Source of the DNA: Lentisalinibacter sp964427415
Lineage (GTDB): Bacteria; Pseudomonadota; Gammaproteobacteria; Steroidobacterales; Woeseiaceae
Direction of reading: 5' to 3'
Assembly: GCA_964427415.1 (NCBI GenBank)
Contig: CAYRUH010000003.1
Location: forward strand, 1-64,000
Length of the DNA: 64,000 nt
Positions 17,919 to 27,214 of the stretch are shown piece by piece; position 1 is the stretch's first letter, and each line of letters starts with the position of its first letter. The translations under genes were made by a program, and so were the position numbers. Under the pieces are notes generated by a model. That model did no database searches. It saw nothing but the letters and a program-made list of their open reading frames with translations, and was not told the origin of the DNA.

Positions 17919-18486
17919 GCGCCTCATCCCCGCCTTCGCCGATCTGGAGCAGCAGCCAGGCCTTCGCCAGATTCATGTCCTTGTTGAGCGTTACCCGGGA
18001 AACGCCGAGGAGATCGGCCGCCTCCTGGGTGGTCATGCCACCGAAATACACGAGTTCGACGGTGGAGGCGAGGCGCTCGTCGAAGCGTTCGAGCTTCTCC
18101 AGCGCTTCGTCCAGGTCGATCAGCCTCGGGTCGCCCTGCTCGGACAGCACGATGGACTCATCGAGGGTGAGCGGCTTGCGGCCGCCGTCGCGCTTGTGCC
18201 GTAGCCGTGCCCGCGCGTGATCCACGAGGATGCGTCGCATGATCCGGGCGGCGATGGAGAGGAAGTGAGCGCGGTCCTTCAGATCGAGTTCCACGTCGAC
18301 CAGGCGCAGATAGGCCTCGTTGACCAGCGCCGTCGATTGCAGCGTATGCCCCGCCTGTTCCTGCTGCATGAAGTGCGCCGCCAGGCGTTTCAGCTCCGCG
18401 TGCAGGTAGGGCAGCACCTCGTTCAGCGCCTGCTCGTCGCCCTGCTGCCAGCGCGCGAGCAACCGGGTGATCTCTTGTCCGGACAT
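17908..18486 (-). CDS. ECF-type RNA polymerase sigma factor, kinase-linked (ECF43-like)
   Basis: 192 aa from ATG 18486, chosen because GGAGG lies just upstream; an 18-residue longer reading is less likely. Region 2 runs from W-Q-Q-G-D to I-L-V-D-H-A-R-A-R-L-R-H-K-R-D-G-G, and region 4 holds the HTH (T-T-Q-E-A-A-D-L-L-G-V-S-R-V-T-L-N-K-D). The sequence matches the TIGR02999-type family with L-V-N-E-A-Y-L-R-L. Region 2.2 reads Q50-S51-T52-A53-L-V where ordinary ECF factors have D-A-E-D-L-V, so the acidic residues contacting the RNA polymerase beta' subunit are missing and a Ser/Thr stands in their place. No anti-sigma gene is adjacent; the kinase gene overlaps instead. Confidence 0.9.
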   Translation of the reverse strand: MSGQEITRLLARWQQGDEQALNEVLPYLHAELKRLAAHFMQQEQAGHTLQSTALVNEAYLRLVDVELDLKDRAHFLSIAARIMRRILVDHARARLRHKRDGGRKPLTLDESIVLSEQGDPRLIDLDEALEKLERFDERLASTVELVYFGGMTTQEAADLLGVSRVTLNKDMNLAKAWLLLQIGEGGDEAHGH

Positions 18487-18647
18487 GATCCTCCGCGGCC
18501 CTTGCCATCCCGGTCCACCGGCCCGTAACCCGAAATCCAACCACGAACCCGGCGCTCGATCATAGCGACCGGTTTACAGATTCACCATCCGCGTCGCATT
18601 GCAGGACAGGGGGCGAATCCCCTCTGCCTGTGAAGAGGACGACGACG

Positions 18648-21600
18648 ATGATAAAGAGATTTGCCTGCCTGTCGCTCGCGGCGGCTGCCTGCCTGCTGCC
18701 CGGCCTCGCGCTGGCGGAGTACAACAACGAGAGACTCGAGGACGAAATCCTTGCCCTCGGCATCGCGCACAATGCCGCCTTCGCGCCGTCTTTCTCACCC
18801 GATCCCGTGATCGGCCTGAACGCCGGCAACATCACCTATTCGACCAATCTCGGCCTGAAGTACGTGCCGCCGGTGCTGCGCGCGCCGGACACCGTCGGCT
18901 ACGCACCGACAGCGGTCGACGGCTGCAGCTATACCTTCACCATCGGCGGCGCCGCCCGCAAGACGCGGCAGGACTATCTCGGGCTCGTGATCGACTACGA
19001 GGATGACTTCGTGTGGGCGGACGTGCTCGGCTCCCCCGACGTGTTCCATGCCAATACGGACGTGGCCGTCAGCGTATTCCGTGGCGACGAGATGCTGGAC
19101 GGCACGGTCACGCTGCCGGTGGGAACCCACACGCTGCGCTGGCGGGGCGAGACCCTGATCGTGCCGCTGCTGGACTATCCGCCCTGGCACCTGCTGCTGG
19201 CCGAGGTCGTCGAGGCGGCCTCGCGCAAGGCCGTCATCGGCCTGAAGACACCGGCGGCACGGCGCGAGACCATGAAAGCCATCATCGAACTCGGCATCGA
19301 ACTCGGCATCGAGGGCGCCACATTCGGCGTCGACTGGTTCCTGGTGGACGGCGTGCCGACACCGACGACCGGCGAGGGAATCTTCCACGAGCGCACCCAG
19401 ACCTTCCGCGTCTTCGACACGACGGTGCCGGTGTTCGAGCCGCGCCGGAGCGAGTTCACAGTCGAGGCCACCCAGGTCGGCGGCGAGTACCTGCGCGACC
19501 ATATCGCGGAGCTGCGCGACGGTTTCGACGTGAGCGACACCTGCGACCGGCGGCCTATCGTCAATTACTCCGGCCCGGGATTCATGCCCGTGGGCGAGAT
19601 CACCGAGATCACGTGGACCGCCCGCGACAACGGTCCCGTGGACATCGACGGGGGCTTCAACCAGGCGGAGTTCGTGCAGCGAGTGCGGGTGCAGGATACG
19701 CTGCCTCCCATCGTACTGCCGCCGCCGGGTCGGGTCGTGGAGTCGAACAGCGCCACGGCGCTGGATATCGGCTGGCCGGCGGTATTCGATCTCGCCGACG
19801 TGCGGCCCGCCATCGAGAGCGATGCCCCGGGCACATTCCAGCCCGATACCCGGACGCTCGTCACCTGGCGGGCGACCGATGCCTCCGGCAACTCGACCAC
19901 CGAGAACCAGTGGATCACCCTGAAGGCGCCGGGCAGCAACACGGCCCCGACGGCCGATTCGCAGACCGTGGCCGCGCGTACCTTCGCGCCGGTCGAGATC
20001 GAGCTCACCGCGGCGGACGGCGATCTCATCTCGGGCCGCTACGACCAGCTGTCCTTCCGCATTGCCGAACCGCCGGCGAACGGTTTCTTCGTGGCGCCGC
20101 TGTTCCCCTATTTCATCGAGGACCACCGGGTCGAAAACGCCTTCGGCCTGACCAAGCAGGAACTGGACGCCTTCCTGGACGCCGAGTGCGCCGCCGATCC
20201 AAACAACTACGTGCCGCCGACCGACTTCGTCACGGACCCCTTCTATATGACCGTCGACGACGACGGCATCGCCTACGTGAGCGACCAGTACCTCACCTGC
20301 GGCAAGTCGTCCGGCAGGATCGAGCGCAAGAACCGTATCGCGCGCTTCATAAAGGACGAGAACGGGGAGCTCGAGTTCGACACCCAGATCGACACGAGTA
20401 CGGTCAGACCGGACTCTCTGTCGGTCGGGCGCAACGGCTCCATTTACTACCGGGGCGTCCCCGTGGACTCCGGCACCGAGACGGTGCGCGGCTGCGACCC
20501 GGATCTGCAATCCTGCACGGTGTACCGCATCGACGTGGATACCTCCCTCGCCAACCCCGACCGCCTGTTCCCGACCAAGCGGCTGACCTCGATGGTGGCG
20601 GACGAGAACGACGTGCTGTACGTGACCGACGGCAGGAACTCGCTGGCCGCCTACGACCTGCGGGACATCCGGGCGGGCAACGCCGCCGCGGTGCTCGGCA
20701 GCATCGCCGGCGTGGGCGAGCTGCAGTCGAGCGGGCTCGCCCGCAAGGACCTCGCCATCGACTCGCAGGGCAATCTCTACGTCTCCGACTTCGATAATCA
20801 CCGCGTCTACAAGTTTTCGGCCAGCACGGTCGTGCGCAACGACGACGGCAGCGCCGACTTCACGCCCGGCGAGTTCATCGGCTGGATGGGCCGCTGTGAT
20901 GGGAATCTGACCGACGCGCGCGCCTGCGACGAGATCGCCGGGCGCAGCTACGGCTATGCCTGCACCACGGAACGCTGCACCGTCAGCGAACCGACCGGCT
21001 CGGCGCCCGGCCAGTTCGACTCGCCCCGCGGCATCGCCATCGACGCCAACGACGTGCTCTACGTCACCGATTACAATAACCTGCGGGTACAGCGCTTCAC
21101 GCCGGACGGTTTCTTTGCCGGCGAGGCGGAGTCCGAGTGCGACGGCAGCTGCTTTGTGCTGGGTGACTTCGGCAACCCGGAGGACGTGAGCGCCAATCGG
21201 CAGTTCTTCTACGTACTCGACCGCGACCGCGACCTGCTGCACGTGTTCGAGACTACGCCGGTCACGGATTTCGACGACGACACCCTGCAGCCCACCCAGA
21301 CGGCGCGGGTGACCTATCAGTCGGACGAGGGCTTCAAGGGCACCGATTCCTTCCGCTTCGCCGTCAGCGACGGCCTGGCGGCAAGCAACGAGGCCACGGT
21401 CACCGTGGACGTCACCCGCAACTTCCGCCCGCCGGTGGCGACGGAGGGCCAGGCCTTCGAGGCCGCGGAGGACACGGCGCTCGAGTTCCGCCTGGCGGCC
21501 TTCGACCCCGATGCCGACGACCAGCCGAACCTGCAGTTCACCATAGAAAAGCAGCCGGAGAACGGGACGATAACGGCCGCCGGCGCCGACAACGGCCCGG

Positions 21601-24365
21601 ACTTCGTCTACACACCGGCCGCGGACTCCTTCGGTACCGAGGCCTTCGAATTCAGCGTGAACGACGGCGGCATGAGCTCGGAAACCGTGGCCGCCACCAT
21701 CGAGGTGACGCCAGTCAACGACCCGCCGGTCGTCGAGTTCGCCAGCCTCAACGAGCGCTACGGGGCAGGATTCGAGATCGAGCTCGAGGCCCGGATCAGC
21801 GACGTGGACCTCACCGACCGGCACGTCTACGGCATCGACTGGGGTCCGGGCGAGCCGTTCACGAGCGGCCGGGCGCTGCCCCCGGGCGAGGTGGCACCCG
21901 AGGGCGAACCGACCTTCGTGCAGTCCGCCGACGGCAGCGCCGTGCTGGTGGACGAGGCCACTTATTTCTCGACCGGCACGAAGACGGTGACGGTGTGCGC
22001 GAGCGACGTTCCCGGTGTCACGGCGCTCGCGAGCTGTGCCGATCCGAACGTCTCCGCGCTGGCAACGCGCACGCTGACCATAAAACCCGTGGTCAGCAAG
22101 GCCATCGTCATCACCGACAACGCGCCGACCGAGGATGGCGAACTCGGCACCGAGGTGGTCGCGCCCGTCGTCGACGGCGAGGCCTTCACCGTCCTGTTCG
22201 CCGTCCACAACCTCGAGCCGAACGACGTGGGCACCGTGCTCGAGGCCACCGGCGTCACGTTCACTGCGAAGCTCGGTCCCGGCCTGGAAGTGAGCCCCTT
22301 CGGCATCGTCGGCATCTCCGGCGGTGCGACAGGCGTCGACTGCAGCGCGGCCGGGCGGGAGGTGGATTGCACCATCGCTTCCATCCCGGCGGGTGAGCAG
22401 GCCCGCATCGGCGTCGAGGTGGTCGGCGACGGCACCATCGCCGAGGACAGCACCATCGCCGTCATGGCCATGGCGACGTCCGCCGAGGACGATCACAATG
22501 GCATGATCGGCAACACGAAGACCTACAAGCTGACGCCGGACCCGGACGGCGATGCGGACGGCGACGGCGTCATCAACAGCGCCGACGTGTTCCCGGGCGA
22601 CCCGTCCGAGCAGTCCGACTTCGATGGCGACGGCGTCGGCGACAACGCCGATACCGACGACGACAACGACCGGATGTCCGACACCTGGGAGCGACGCTAC
22701 GGTCTGGACGAACGGAATGCCGCCGACGCCGCGGCCGACGGCGACGGCGATGGGCTGACGAATGCGGAAGAGTTCGAGAAGGGCACGCGGCCCGACAGCG
22801 ACGACACCGACCTCGATACGCGCGCCGATGCCGTCGACAACTGCCCGCTGACGGTGAACGCCAACCAGTACGACCAGGACGCAGACGGCACGGGCGACGC
22901 CTGCGACGTCGATGCCCTGGCCGGCGCGGTCGCCCTGGGCGACGTGGACGGTGGCGGCGGCAGCGATTACGCGCTGCTGCGCACCCACGCGGGCCGCTAC
23001 GGCCTGTTCCTGAAGGACGGCGCCAGCGACGAGTCCATCGCCGCCGACCGCCTGGACCTGGGTGCCGTCGCGGACCGGCGGCTGGCCGCTCTGACGGCGG
23101 TCGACGGTGATCCGGCCGTACTGTTCGGCGACGGCACGGCGGCGGCGCGGCTCACCGGCTTCGGCGCCGATGACGGCACCGTCCGCTTCGACGTCGAAGC
23201 GGCGCCCGAAGGATGGGCACCGTTCGCGCTGCTGGCCGCCGGTGCGGAGCTCTGGTCGCTGTTCGAGCATGCCGACGGCCGGCTGCTACTGTCACGCTCA
23301 CGTGCGGCGGATGGCGGGACCCTCGGCACGGCTGCGCTCGGCGATGGGCTCGAACCCCTGGCTGCGGTGTCGTCCGGCGCCGGCGAGCTGGCGCTGCTCG
23401 GTTTCGACCCCGCCAGCGGCGACGTTCTGCTGCGCCGGCACGGGACCGGCGACGGCGCACTCCGCGAAGCACAGACGATCGGTTCCGGCGACACGGTTGC
23501 CGCGCTGCTGGCGGCACTCCCGGACGGCTTCGCCGTCGCGCTGCAGAGCCGTGACGGGCCGATCACGGTATCCACGTGGGCGGCCGACGGCAGCCCGGCT
23601 GCCTCCTTTGCCGCCTTCGCCAGCGACTCGACGTTGCTCGGCATGCATGCGGTGCCCGGCACGGACGCTCTCGCCCTGGCCGCGTTGTCGGCCTCCGGCA
23701 CGATCCGGGTGCAGATCACCGATCCGGCGGACGGCAGTGTGACGGCGACCCGCGACTATGCGACGCCCTCCGGCTCGTACCGGGGCTCTCTGGCCGCGAC
23801 CGGCGGCGGCGGCGCGGAGGTCGGTATCCTGCTGGCGGACGCGGCGAATGAGGTCTCCCTGGAACTGCAGGCGGCGGCAGGCGCTGCCGCGGCACGGGTG
23901 CTGACTGCCGAATCGGTGGCGCCGCCCCCGCCCCCGCCGCCTCCCGGCGACGGCGATGACGACGGTGNNNNNNNNNNNNNNNNNNNNNNNNNNNNNNNNN
24001 NNNNNNNNNNNNNNNNNNNNNNNNNNNNNNNNNNNNNNNNNNNNNNNNNNNNNNNNNNNNNNNNNNNTGACGACGGTGACGGCGGAGACACGGGTGGCGA
24101 CCCGGGCGATGACTCGGATGGCGATACCGGCGGCGACACCGGTGACGATAACGGTGGCGATACCGGTGGCAATACCGGCGGCGACGACACGGGCGGCGGC
24201 TCCGGCGGCGACTCCGGCGGCGGCTCGGGGACCAGCGGCTCCGGCGGCGGAGGCGGCGTCTTCGACGCCTTCTTCGGCCTGCTCCTCGCCGGCCTCGTGC
24301 TGATGCGGCGCCTGCGTCCTACTTGCTTTTCAGGCCGAACCGCGGCCGCCAGATGGCGAGTATGA
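18648..24365 (+). CDS. Giant secreted NHL/cadherin-like/TSP3 repeat protein with GlyGly-CTERM tail (contains assembly gap)
   Basis: About 1900 aa; the 100-N gap at 23968-24067 makes the length and frame after it provisional. The start ATG 18648 has AAGAGG 9 nt upstream and a signal peptide ending L-A-L-A. Domains in order: an N-terminal region; HYR/Ig-like (about 330-430, W-R-A-T-D-A-S-G-N-S); NHL propeller repeats (about 530-870, S-P-R-G-I-A-I-D-A-N-D-V-L-Y-V-T-D); tandem cadherin/VCBS-like domains (about 880-1035, N-D-P-P-V-V); a DUF11-like domain; calcium-binding thrombospondin-3 repeats (about 1295-1420, D-x-D-G-D-G-x-x-D); FG-GAP-like repeats. The Asp/Gly linker then leads to G-S-G-G-G-G-G-V-F and a hydrophobic helix with M-R-R-L-R, a GlyGly-CTERM (rhombosortase) signal. 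Likely released or surface-bound adhesin or enzyme scaffold. Confidence 0.85.
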   Translation: MIKRFACLSLAAAACLLPGLALAEYNNERLEDEILALGIAHNAAFAPSFSPDPVIGLNAGNITYSTNLGLKYVPPVLRAPDTVGYAPTAVDGCSYTFTIGGAARKTRQDYLGLVIDYEDDFVWADVLGSPDVFHANTDVAVSVFRGDEMLDGTVTLPVGTHTLRWRGETLIVPLLDYPPWHLLLAEVVEAASRKAVIGLKTPAARRETMKAIIELGIELGIEGATFGVDWFLVDGVPTPTTGEGIFHERTQTFRVFDTTVPVFEPRRSEFTVEATQVGGEYLRDHIAELRDGFDVSDTCDRRPIVNYSGPGFMPVGEITEITWTARDNGPVDIDGGFNQAEFVQRVRVQDTLPPIVLPPPGRVVESNSATALDIGWPAVFDLADVRPAIESDAPGTFQPDTRTLVTWRATDASGNSTTENQWITLKAPGSNTAPTADSQTVAARTFAPVEIELTAADGDLISGRYDQLSFRIAEPPANGFFVAPLFPYFIEDHRVENAFGLTKQELDAFLDAECAADPNNYVPPTDFVTDPFYMTVDDDGIAYVSDQYLTCGKSSGRIERKNRIARFIKDENGELEFDTQIDTSTVRPDSLSVGRNGSIYYRGVPVDSGTETVRGCDPDLQSCTVYRIDVDTSLANPDRLFPTKRLTSMVADENDVLYVTDGRNSLAAYDLRDIRAGNAAAVLGSIAGVGELQSSGLARKDLAIDSQGNLYVSDFDNHRVYKFSASTVVRNDDGSADFTPGEFIGWMGRCDGNLTDARACDEIAGRSYGYACTTERCTVSEPTGSAPGQFDSPRGIAIDANDVLYVTDYNNLRVQRFTPDGFFAGEAESECDGSCFVLGDFGNPEDVSANRQFFYVLDRDRDLLHVFETTPVTDFDDDTLQPTQTARVTYQSDEGFKGTDSFRFAVSDGLAASNEATVTVDVTRNFRPPVATEGQAFEAAEDTALEFRLAAFDPDADDQPNLQFTIEKQPENGTITAAGADNGPDFVYTPAADSFGTEAFEFSVNDGGMSSETVAATIEVTPVNDPPVVEFASLNERYGAGFEIELEARISDVDLTDRHVYGIDWGPGEPFTSGRALPPGEVAPEGEPTFVQSADGSAVLVDEATYFSTGTKTVTVCASDVPGVTALASCADPNVSALATRTLTIKPVVSKAIVITDNAPTEDGELGTEVVAPVVDGEAFTVLFAVHNLEPNDVGTVLEATGVTFTAKLGPGLEVSPFGIVGISGGATGVDCSAAGREVDCTIASIPAGEQARIGVEVVGDGTIAEDSTIAVMAMATSAEDDHNGMIGNTKTYKLTPDPDGDADGDGVINSADVFPGDPSEQSDFDGDGVGDNADTDDDNDRMSDTWERRYGLDERNAADAAADGDGDGLTNAEEFEKGTRPDSDDTDLDTRADAVDNCPLTVNANQYDQDADGTGDACDVDALAGAVALGDVDGGGGSDYALLRTHAGRYGLFLKDGASDESIAADRLDLGAVADRRLAALTAVDGDPAVLFGDGTAAARLTGFGADDGTVRFDVEAAPEGWAPFALLAAGAELWSLFEHADGRLLLSRSRAADGGTLGTAALGDGLEPLAAVSSGAGELALLGFDPASGDVLLRRHGTGDGALREAQTIGSGDTVAALLAALPDGFAVALQSRDGPITVSTWAADGSPAASFAAFASDSTLLGMHAVPGTDALALAALSASGTIRVQITDPADGSVTATRDYATPSGSYRGSLAATGGGGAEVGILLADAANEVSLELQAAAGAAAARVLTAESVAPPPPPPPPGDGDDDGXXXXXXXXXXXXXXXXXXXXXXXXXXXXXXXXXXDDGDGGDTGGDPGDDSDGDTGGDTGDDNGGDTGGNTGGDDTGGGSGGDSGGGSGTSGSGGGGGVFDAFFGLLLAGLVLMRRLRPTCFSGRTAAARWRV
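23968..24067. other. Assembly gap (100 N) in low-complexity Asp/Gly linker
   Basis: Exactly 100 N. The left flank ends and the right flank begins with the same 11 bases (TGACGACGGTG), within a GAC/GGC-rich repeat encoding D-D-G-D runs. The true repeat length cannot be known from this window. Confidence 0.95.
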
Positions 24366-24798
24366 CGTTGGCCGTGAACAGCGCGAGCAGTATCCACCAG
24401 GCGCCCCACTCGTCGCTGACGAGGCCGGCGAGCTCGGCCGGCGCGATCTCGCCGCCCAGCGCCTTCTCGCTCAGTTCGGCCGCCCGCTGCGCCGGGCCGT
24501 CGATGGCCATCAGCGTGGATTCGAACACGAGGATGCCGGCGAGCGCCTTGGCCCACACCCAGGGCGCCTCGGCGAACGGGAAGTGGGCGGCGATGGCCAG
24601 CAGGCCGCTCAGCACGACGATCAGCATGGAGGGCATGATCAGCCACTTGGAGAGCATGGCCAGGCTCTCGCGCATCGCCGCATAGGCTTCCAACGACTCG
24701 ACCGGCGGTGCGGTCGCGAGTACGAGCATGTAGGCGGCCAGTCCGCCGGTGATGCCGATGGTGCTCATCGTGTGCAGGAATTTCAGCAGGCGGCGCAT
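24319..24798 (-). CDS. Four-helix integral membrane protein (DUF2269-like)
   Basis: 159 aa from ATG 24798, which has GGAGGGG just upstream; a longer reading from 24864 lacks this. Four hydrophobic segments are visible: ITGGLAAYMLVLA, LIMPSMLIVVLSGLLAIA, VWAKALAGILVFESTLM and WWILLALFTANVILAIW. The start L-L-K-F-L-H-T-M-S resembles DUF2269-type predicted membrane proteins, often linked to cytochrome or copper functions, but no metal ligand pattern proves this. Its last 47 bases overlap the 3' end of the giant repeat protein gene on the other strand, a convergent antisense overlap. It diverges from the M20 peptidase gene. Confidence 0.75.
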   Translation of the reverse strand: MRRLLKFLHTMSTIGITGGLAAYMLVLATAPPVESLEAYAAMRESLAMLSKWLIMPSMLIVVLSGLLAIAAHFPFAEAPWVWAKALAGILVFESTLMAIDGPAQRAAELSEKALGGEIAPAELAGLVSDEWGAWWILLALFTANVILAIWRPRFGLKSK

Positions 24799-24893
24799 GG
24801 CCCCTCCGAACCGCAGTGTGCCGTGGCGCATGATATTCTGCCGGCCCGACCATTGCAGTAACACGCGGCGACAGACCCGCCGGGCAGCCGATT

Positions 24894-26482
24894 ATGGACA
24901 CCGCCAGAACAACCGAATTCGTGGACTCCGTCTGGGACGCCGAGATCGTCCCTTCGCTGGAGGACTACATCACCATCCCCGCCCTGTCCCCCCTGTTCGA
25001 CCCCGAGTGGCAGGCGAACGGCCACATCGACCGGGCGATGGATCACATCGCCGAGTGGTGTGCGGCCCGGGACATCGAGGGGCTCACCTGGGAGATCCTG
25101 CGGCTGGAAGGCAAGACGCCGCTGCTCTACATGGAGATCCCGGGCGCGACGGACGAAACCGTGCTCTTGTACGGGCACATGGACAAGCAGCCGCCGTTCA
25201 CCGGCTGGCGCGACGATCTGGGACCCTGGAAGCCGGTGATCGAGGACGGCAGGCTCTACGGACGCGGCGGCGCCGACGACGGCTACGCCGCCTACGGCTC
25301 GCTGGCCGCCATCGAGGCGCTGCAGCGGCAGGGCGTCCCGCATCCCCGCTGCATCGTGCTCATCGAGGGTTCGGAGGAGAGCGGCAGCCCGGATCTGCCC
25401 GCCTATCTCGATCACCTGAGCGAGCGCATCGGCACGCCGGGCCTGATCGTTTGTCTGGATTCCGGCGCCGGCAACTACGACCAGCTCTGGGTGACCACCT
25501 CGCTGCGCGGCATCGTCGTGGGCGATCTGCGCGTGGACGTGCTCACCGAGGGCGTGCACTCGGGCACGGCCAGCGGCATCGTGCCTTCGAGTTTCCGCAT
25601 TGCGCGCGCGCTGCTCGGGCGCATCGAAGACCCCGAGACCGGCGAGATCGGCGTGCCGGAGTTCCTGGCGGAGCCTGAAGGCGAGCGCCTGGAGCAGGTG
25701 CGCCGCGCCGCCGAGGTGCTCGGCGACGAGGTCTGGCGGAGCTTCCCGTACGCGGATGGCACCGGCCCGGTCACCGACGACGTCGCCGAACTGGTGCTGA
25801 ACAACACCTGGCGTCCGGCNNNNNNNNNNNNNNNNNNNNNNNNNNNNNNNNNNNNNNNNNNNNNNNNNNNNNNNNNNNNNNNNNNNNNNNNNNNNNNNNN
25901 NNNNNNNNNNNNNNNNNNNGCCCGGTCACCGACGACGTCGCCGAACTGGTGCTGAACAACACCTGGCGTCCGGCGCTGTCGGTGGTGGGCGCGGACGGCC
26001 TGCCGGAGGCCGCCAGCGCGGGCAACGTGCTGCGCACCCACACCACGCTGAAGCTGTCGCTGCGCCTGCCGCCCACGGTCGACGGTCCGGCGGCTGCCCG
26101 GCGGCTGAAGGAGATTCTGGAGGCCGATCCGCCCCACGGCGCGAAAGTGGTCTTCGACATCGAGGGACCCGGCAGCGGCTGGGCCGCGCCGGTGCCGGCG
26201 CCCTGGCTCGCGCAGAGCCTGGAGGCCGCCTCCGAGGCCTTCTTCGGCCGGCCCGTCTGTTACCGGGGCGAGGGCGGCTCCATCCCGTTCATGAACATGC
26301 TGGGTGAGCAATATCCCGAGACCCAGTTCCTGGTGACCGGTGTACTCGGACCCCAGTCCAACGCCCACGGCCCGAACGAATTCCTGCACATCGCCACCGG
26401 CAAGCGGCTGACGGCCTGCGTCGCCAGGGTGCTGGCCGATTACGCGGCCGAGCACGCCGGGGCGGACGAGCGCGCGGCATAG
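24894..26482 (+). CDS. M20-family metallopeptidase (gene split by an assembly artefact)
   Basis: As printed, the reading frame breaks at a 100-N gap (25820-25919). The 55 bp before the gap (25765-25819) recur exactly after it (25920-25974). Removing the 155 extra bases leaves 1434 bp, a continuous 477-aa protein. M20 motifs are intact: G-H-M-D (His95, Asp97), G-R-G-G-A-D-D-G with bridging Asp128, and G-S-E-E-S-G (Glu161, Glu162). These ligate two zinc ions in dipeptidases and carboxypeptidases of this family. The family splits dipeptides or N-acyl amino acids in the cytoplasm; no signal peptide is present. A peptide transporter lies nearby, making dipeptide hydrolysis the likeliest role. The next gene starts 3 nt after its stop. 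Confidence 0.88.
25765..25974. other. Assembly gap flanked by identical 55-bp copies
   Basis: 100 N at 25820-25919. The preceding and following 55 bases are identical (25765-25819 and 25920-25974). The exact k-mer-like length and the restored frame when one copy plus the Ns is removed show unmerged contig ends, not biology. Confidence 0.93.
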
Positions 26483-26485
26483 CGG

Positions 26486-27214
26486 GTGTCTGCACGCTCC
26501 CGGCAGCATAGGCCGCGGCGCGTCCGTGCCACGGTCCTGGTGATGGCGCTGGCCGGCTGCGCTGCCGCCGCCGCGCAGCAGAACGTCCTCGGCGACTTCA
26601 CCCGCGGACTCGACGGCTGGGAGGAGCGCAGCTTCGTAGGCAACACGGAATACCGGGTGGTTTCGCGGGACGGGCAGGCCGCGGTGCGGGCCGAGACGGA
26701 TGCTGCGGCCAGCGCGCTGTACCGGCGCACGGAGATCGACCTCGGCGAGACCCCGTATCTGCGCTGGCGCTGGCGGGTGGAGGGAACCTACGGCGACGGC
26801 ATCGACGAGACTGCCAAGTCCGGCGACGACTACCCGGCCCGCATCTATGTGGTGCGCCGCGGCGGGCTCGCCTTCTGGCGCACCCGCGCCCTGAGCTACG
26901 TCTGGTCCAGCGCGCAGCCCGTCGGCTCGCGCTGGCCGAATGCTTATGCCGGCGACAACGTACAGATGCTCGCCGTGAATGCGGGCGAAGCGAAAGCGGG
27001 CGAGTGGGTCGGCCACGTCCGCGACGTCCGCGCCGACTGGCGCGAGGCCTTCGGCGAGGAGATCGACAGCCTGGACGGCATCGCCATCATGACCGACGCC
27101 GACGATGCCGGCGGGTCGATGACGGCGTGGTATGCCGACATCCGCTTCACAGCTGCAGCGCCCGGGGATGAGAGCGGTGCTGTGGAGAGCACGCGAGGAA
27201 ACGACCGGCGTTAG
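26486..27214 (+). CDS. DUF3047 family exported protein
   Basis: 242 aa from a GTG start 3 nt after the M20 stop. The N-terminus is basic, then hydrophobic, ending A-L-A-G-C-A-A-A-A-A: a signal peptide or lipobox. The body matches the DUF3047 pattern: P-Y-L-R-W-R-W-R-V, G-D-D-Y-P-A-R-I-Y-V-V, a Y-V-W segment, W-V-G-H-V-R-D-V-R-A-D-W, and I-A-I-M-T-D-A-D-D-A near the end. The family is beta-sandwich, extracytoplasmic and of unknown function. Its stop TAG at 27212-27214 overlaps the stop of the convergent cytochrome gene (TAA on the other strand at 27211-27213), so the two genes share bases in TTAG. Confidence 0.82.
   Translation: MSARSRQHRPRRVRATVLVMALAGCAAAAAQQNVLGDFTRGLDGWEERSFVGNTEYRVVSRDGQAAVRAETDAAASALYRRTEIDLGETPYLRWRWRVEGTYGDGIDETAKSGDDYPARIYVVRRGGLAFWRTRALSYVWSSAQPVGSRWPNAYAGDNVQMLAVNAGEAKAGEWVGHVRDVRADWREAFGEEIDSLDGIAIMTDADDAGGSMTAWYADIRFTAAAPGDESGAVESTRGNDRR

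Noticed and set aside
18795..23270. Very long open frame (1491 codons) antisense to the giant repeat protein
   Set aside because: It mirrors the coding strand of a high-GC gene with strong third-position bias. Its translation is Val/Gly/Arg-rich with no domain, while the plus strand shows clear signal, NHL and TSP3 repeats.
23940..24240. GAC/GGC-rich repeat as a possible CRISPR or minisatellite
   Set aside because: It encodes an Asp/Gly linker of the giant protein, lacks spacers, and is low-complexity coding sequence interrupted by a gap.
25765..25974. Direct repeats flanking a gap as possible target-site duplications of a mobile element
   Set aside because: Copies are exactly 55 bp, identical to the length at the 30.0-kb gap, and removal restores an enzyme frame. 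This fits assembly overlap, not transposition.
24894..26482. M20 peptidase as a pseudogene
   Set aside because: The frame break is due to the 100 N plus a repeated 55-bp contig end. All metal-ligand motifs are intact.
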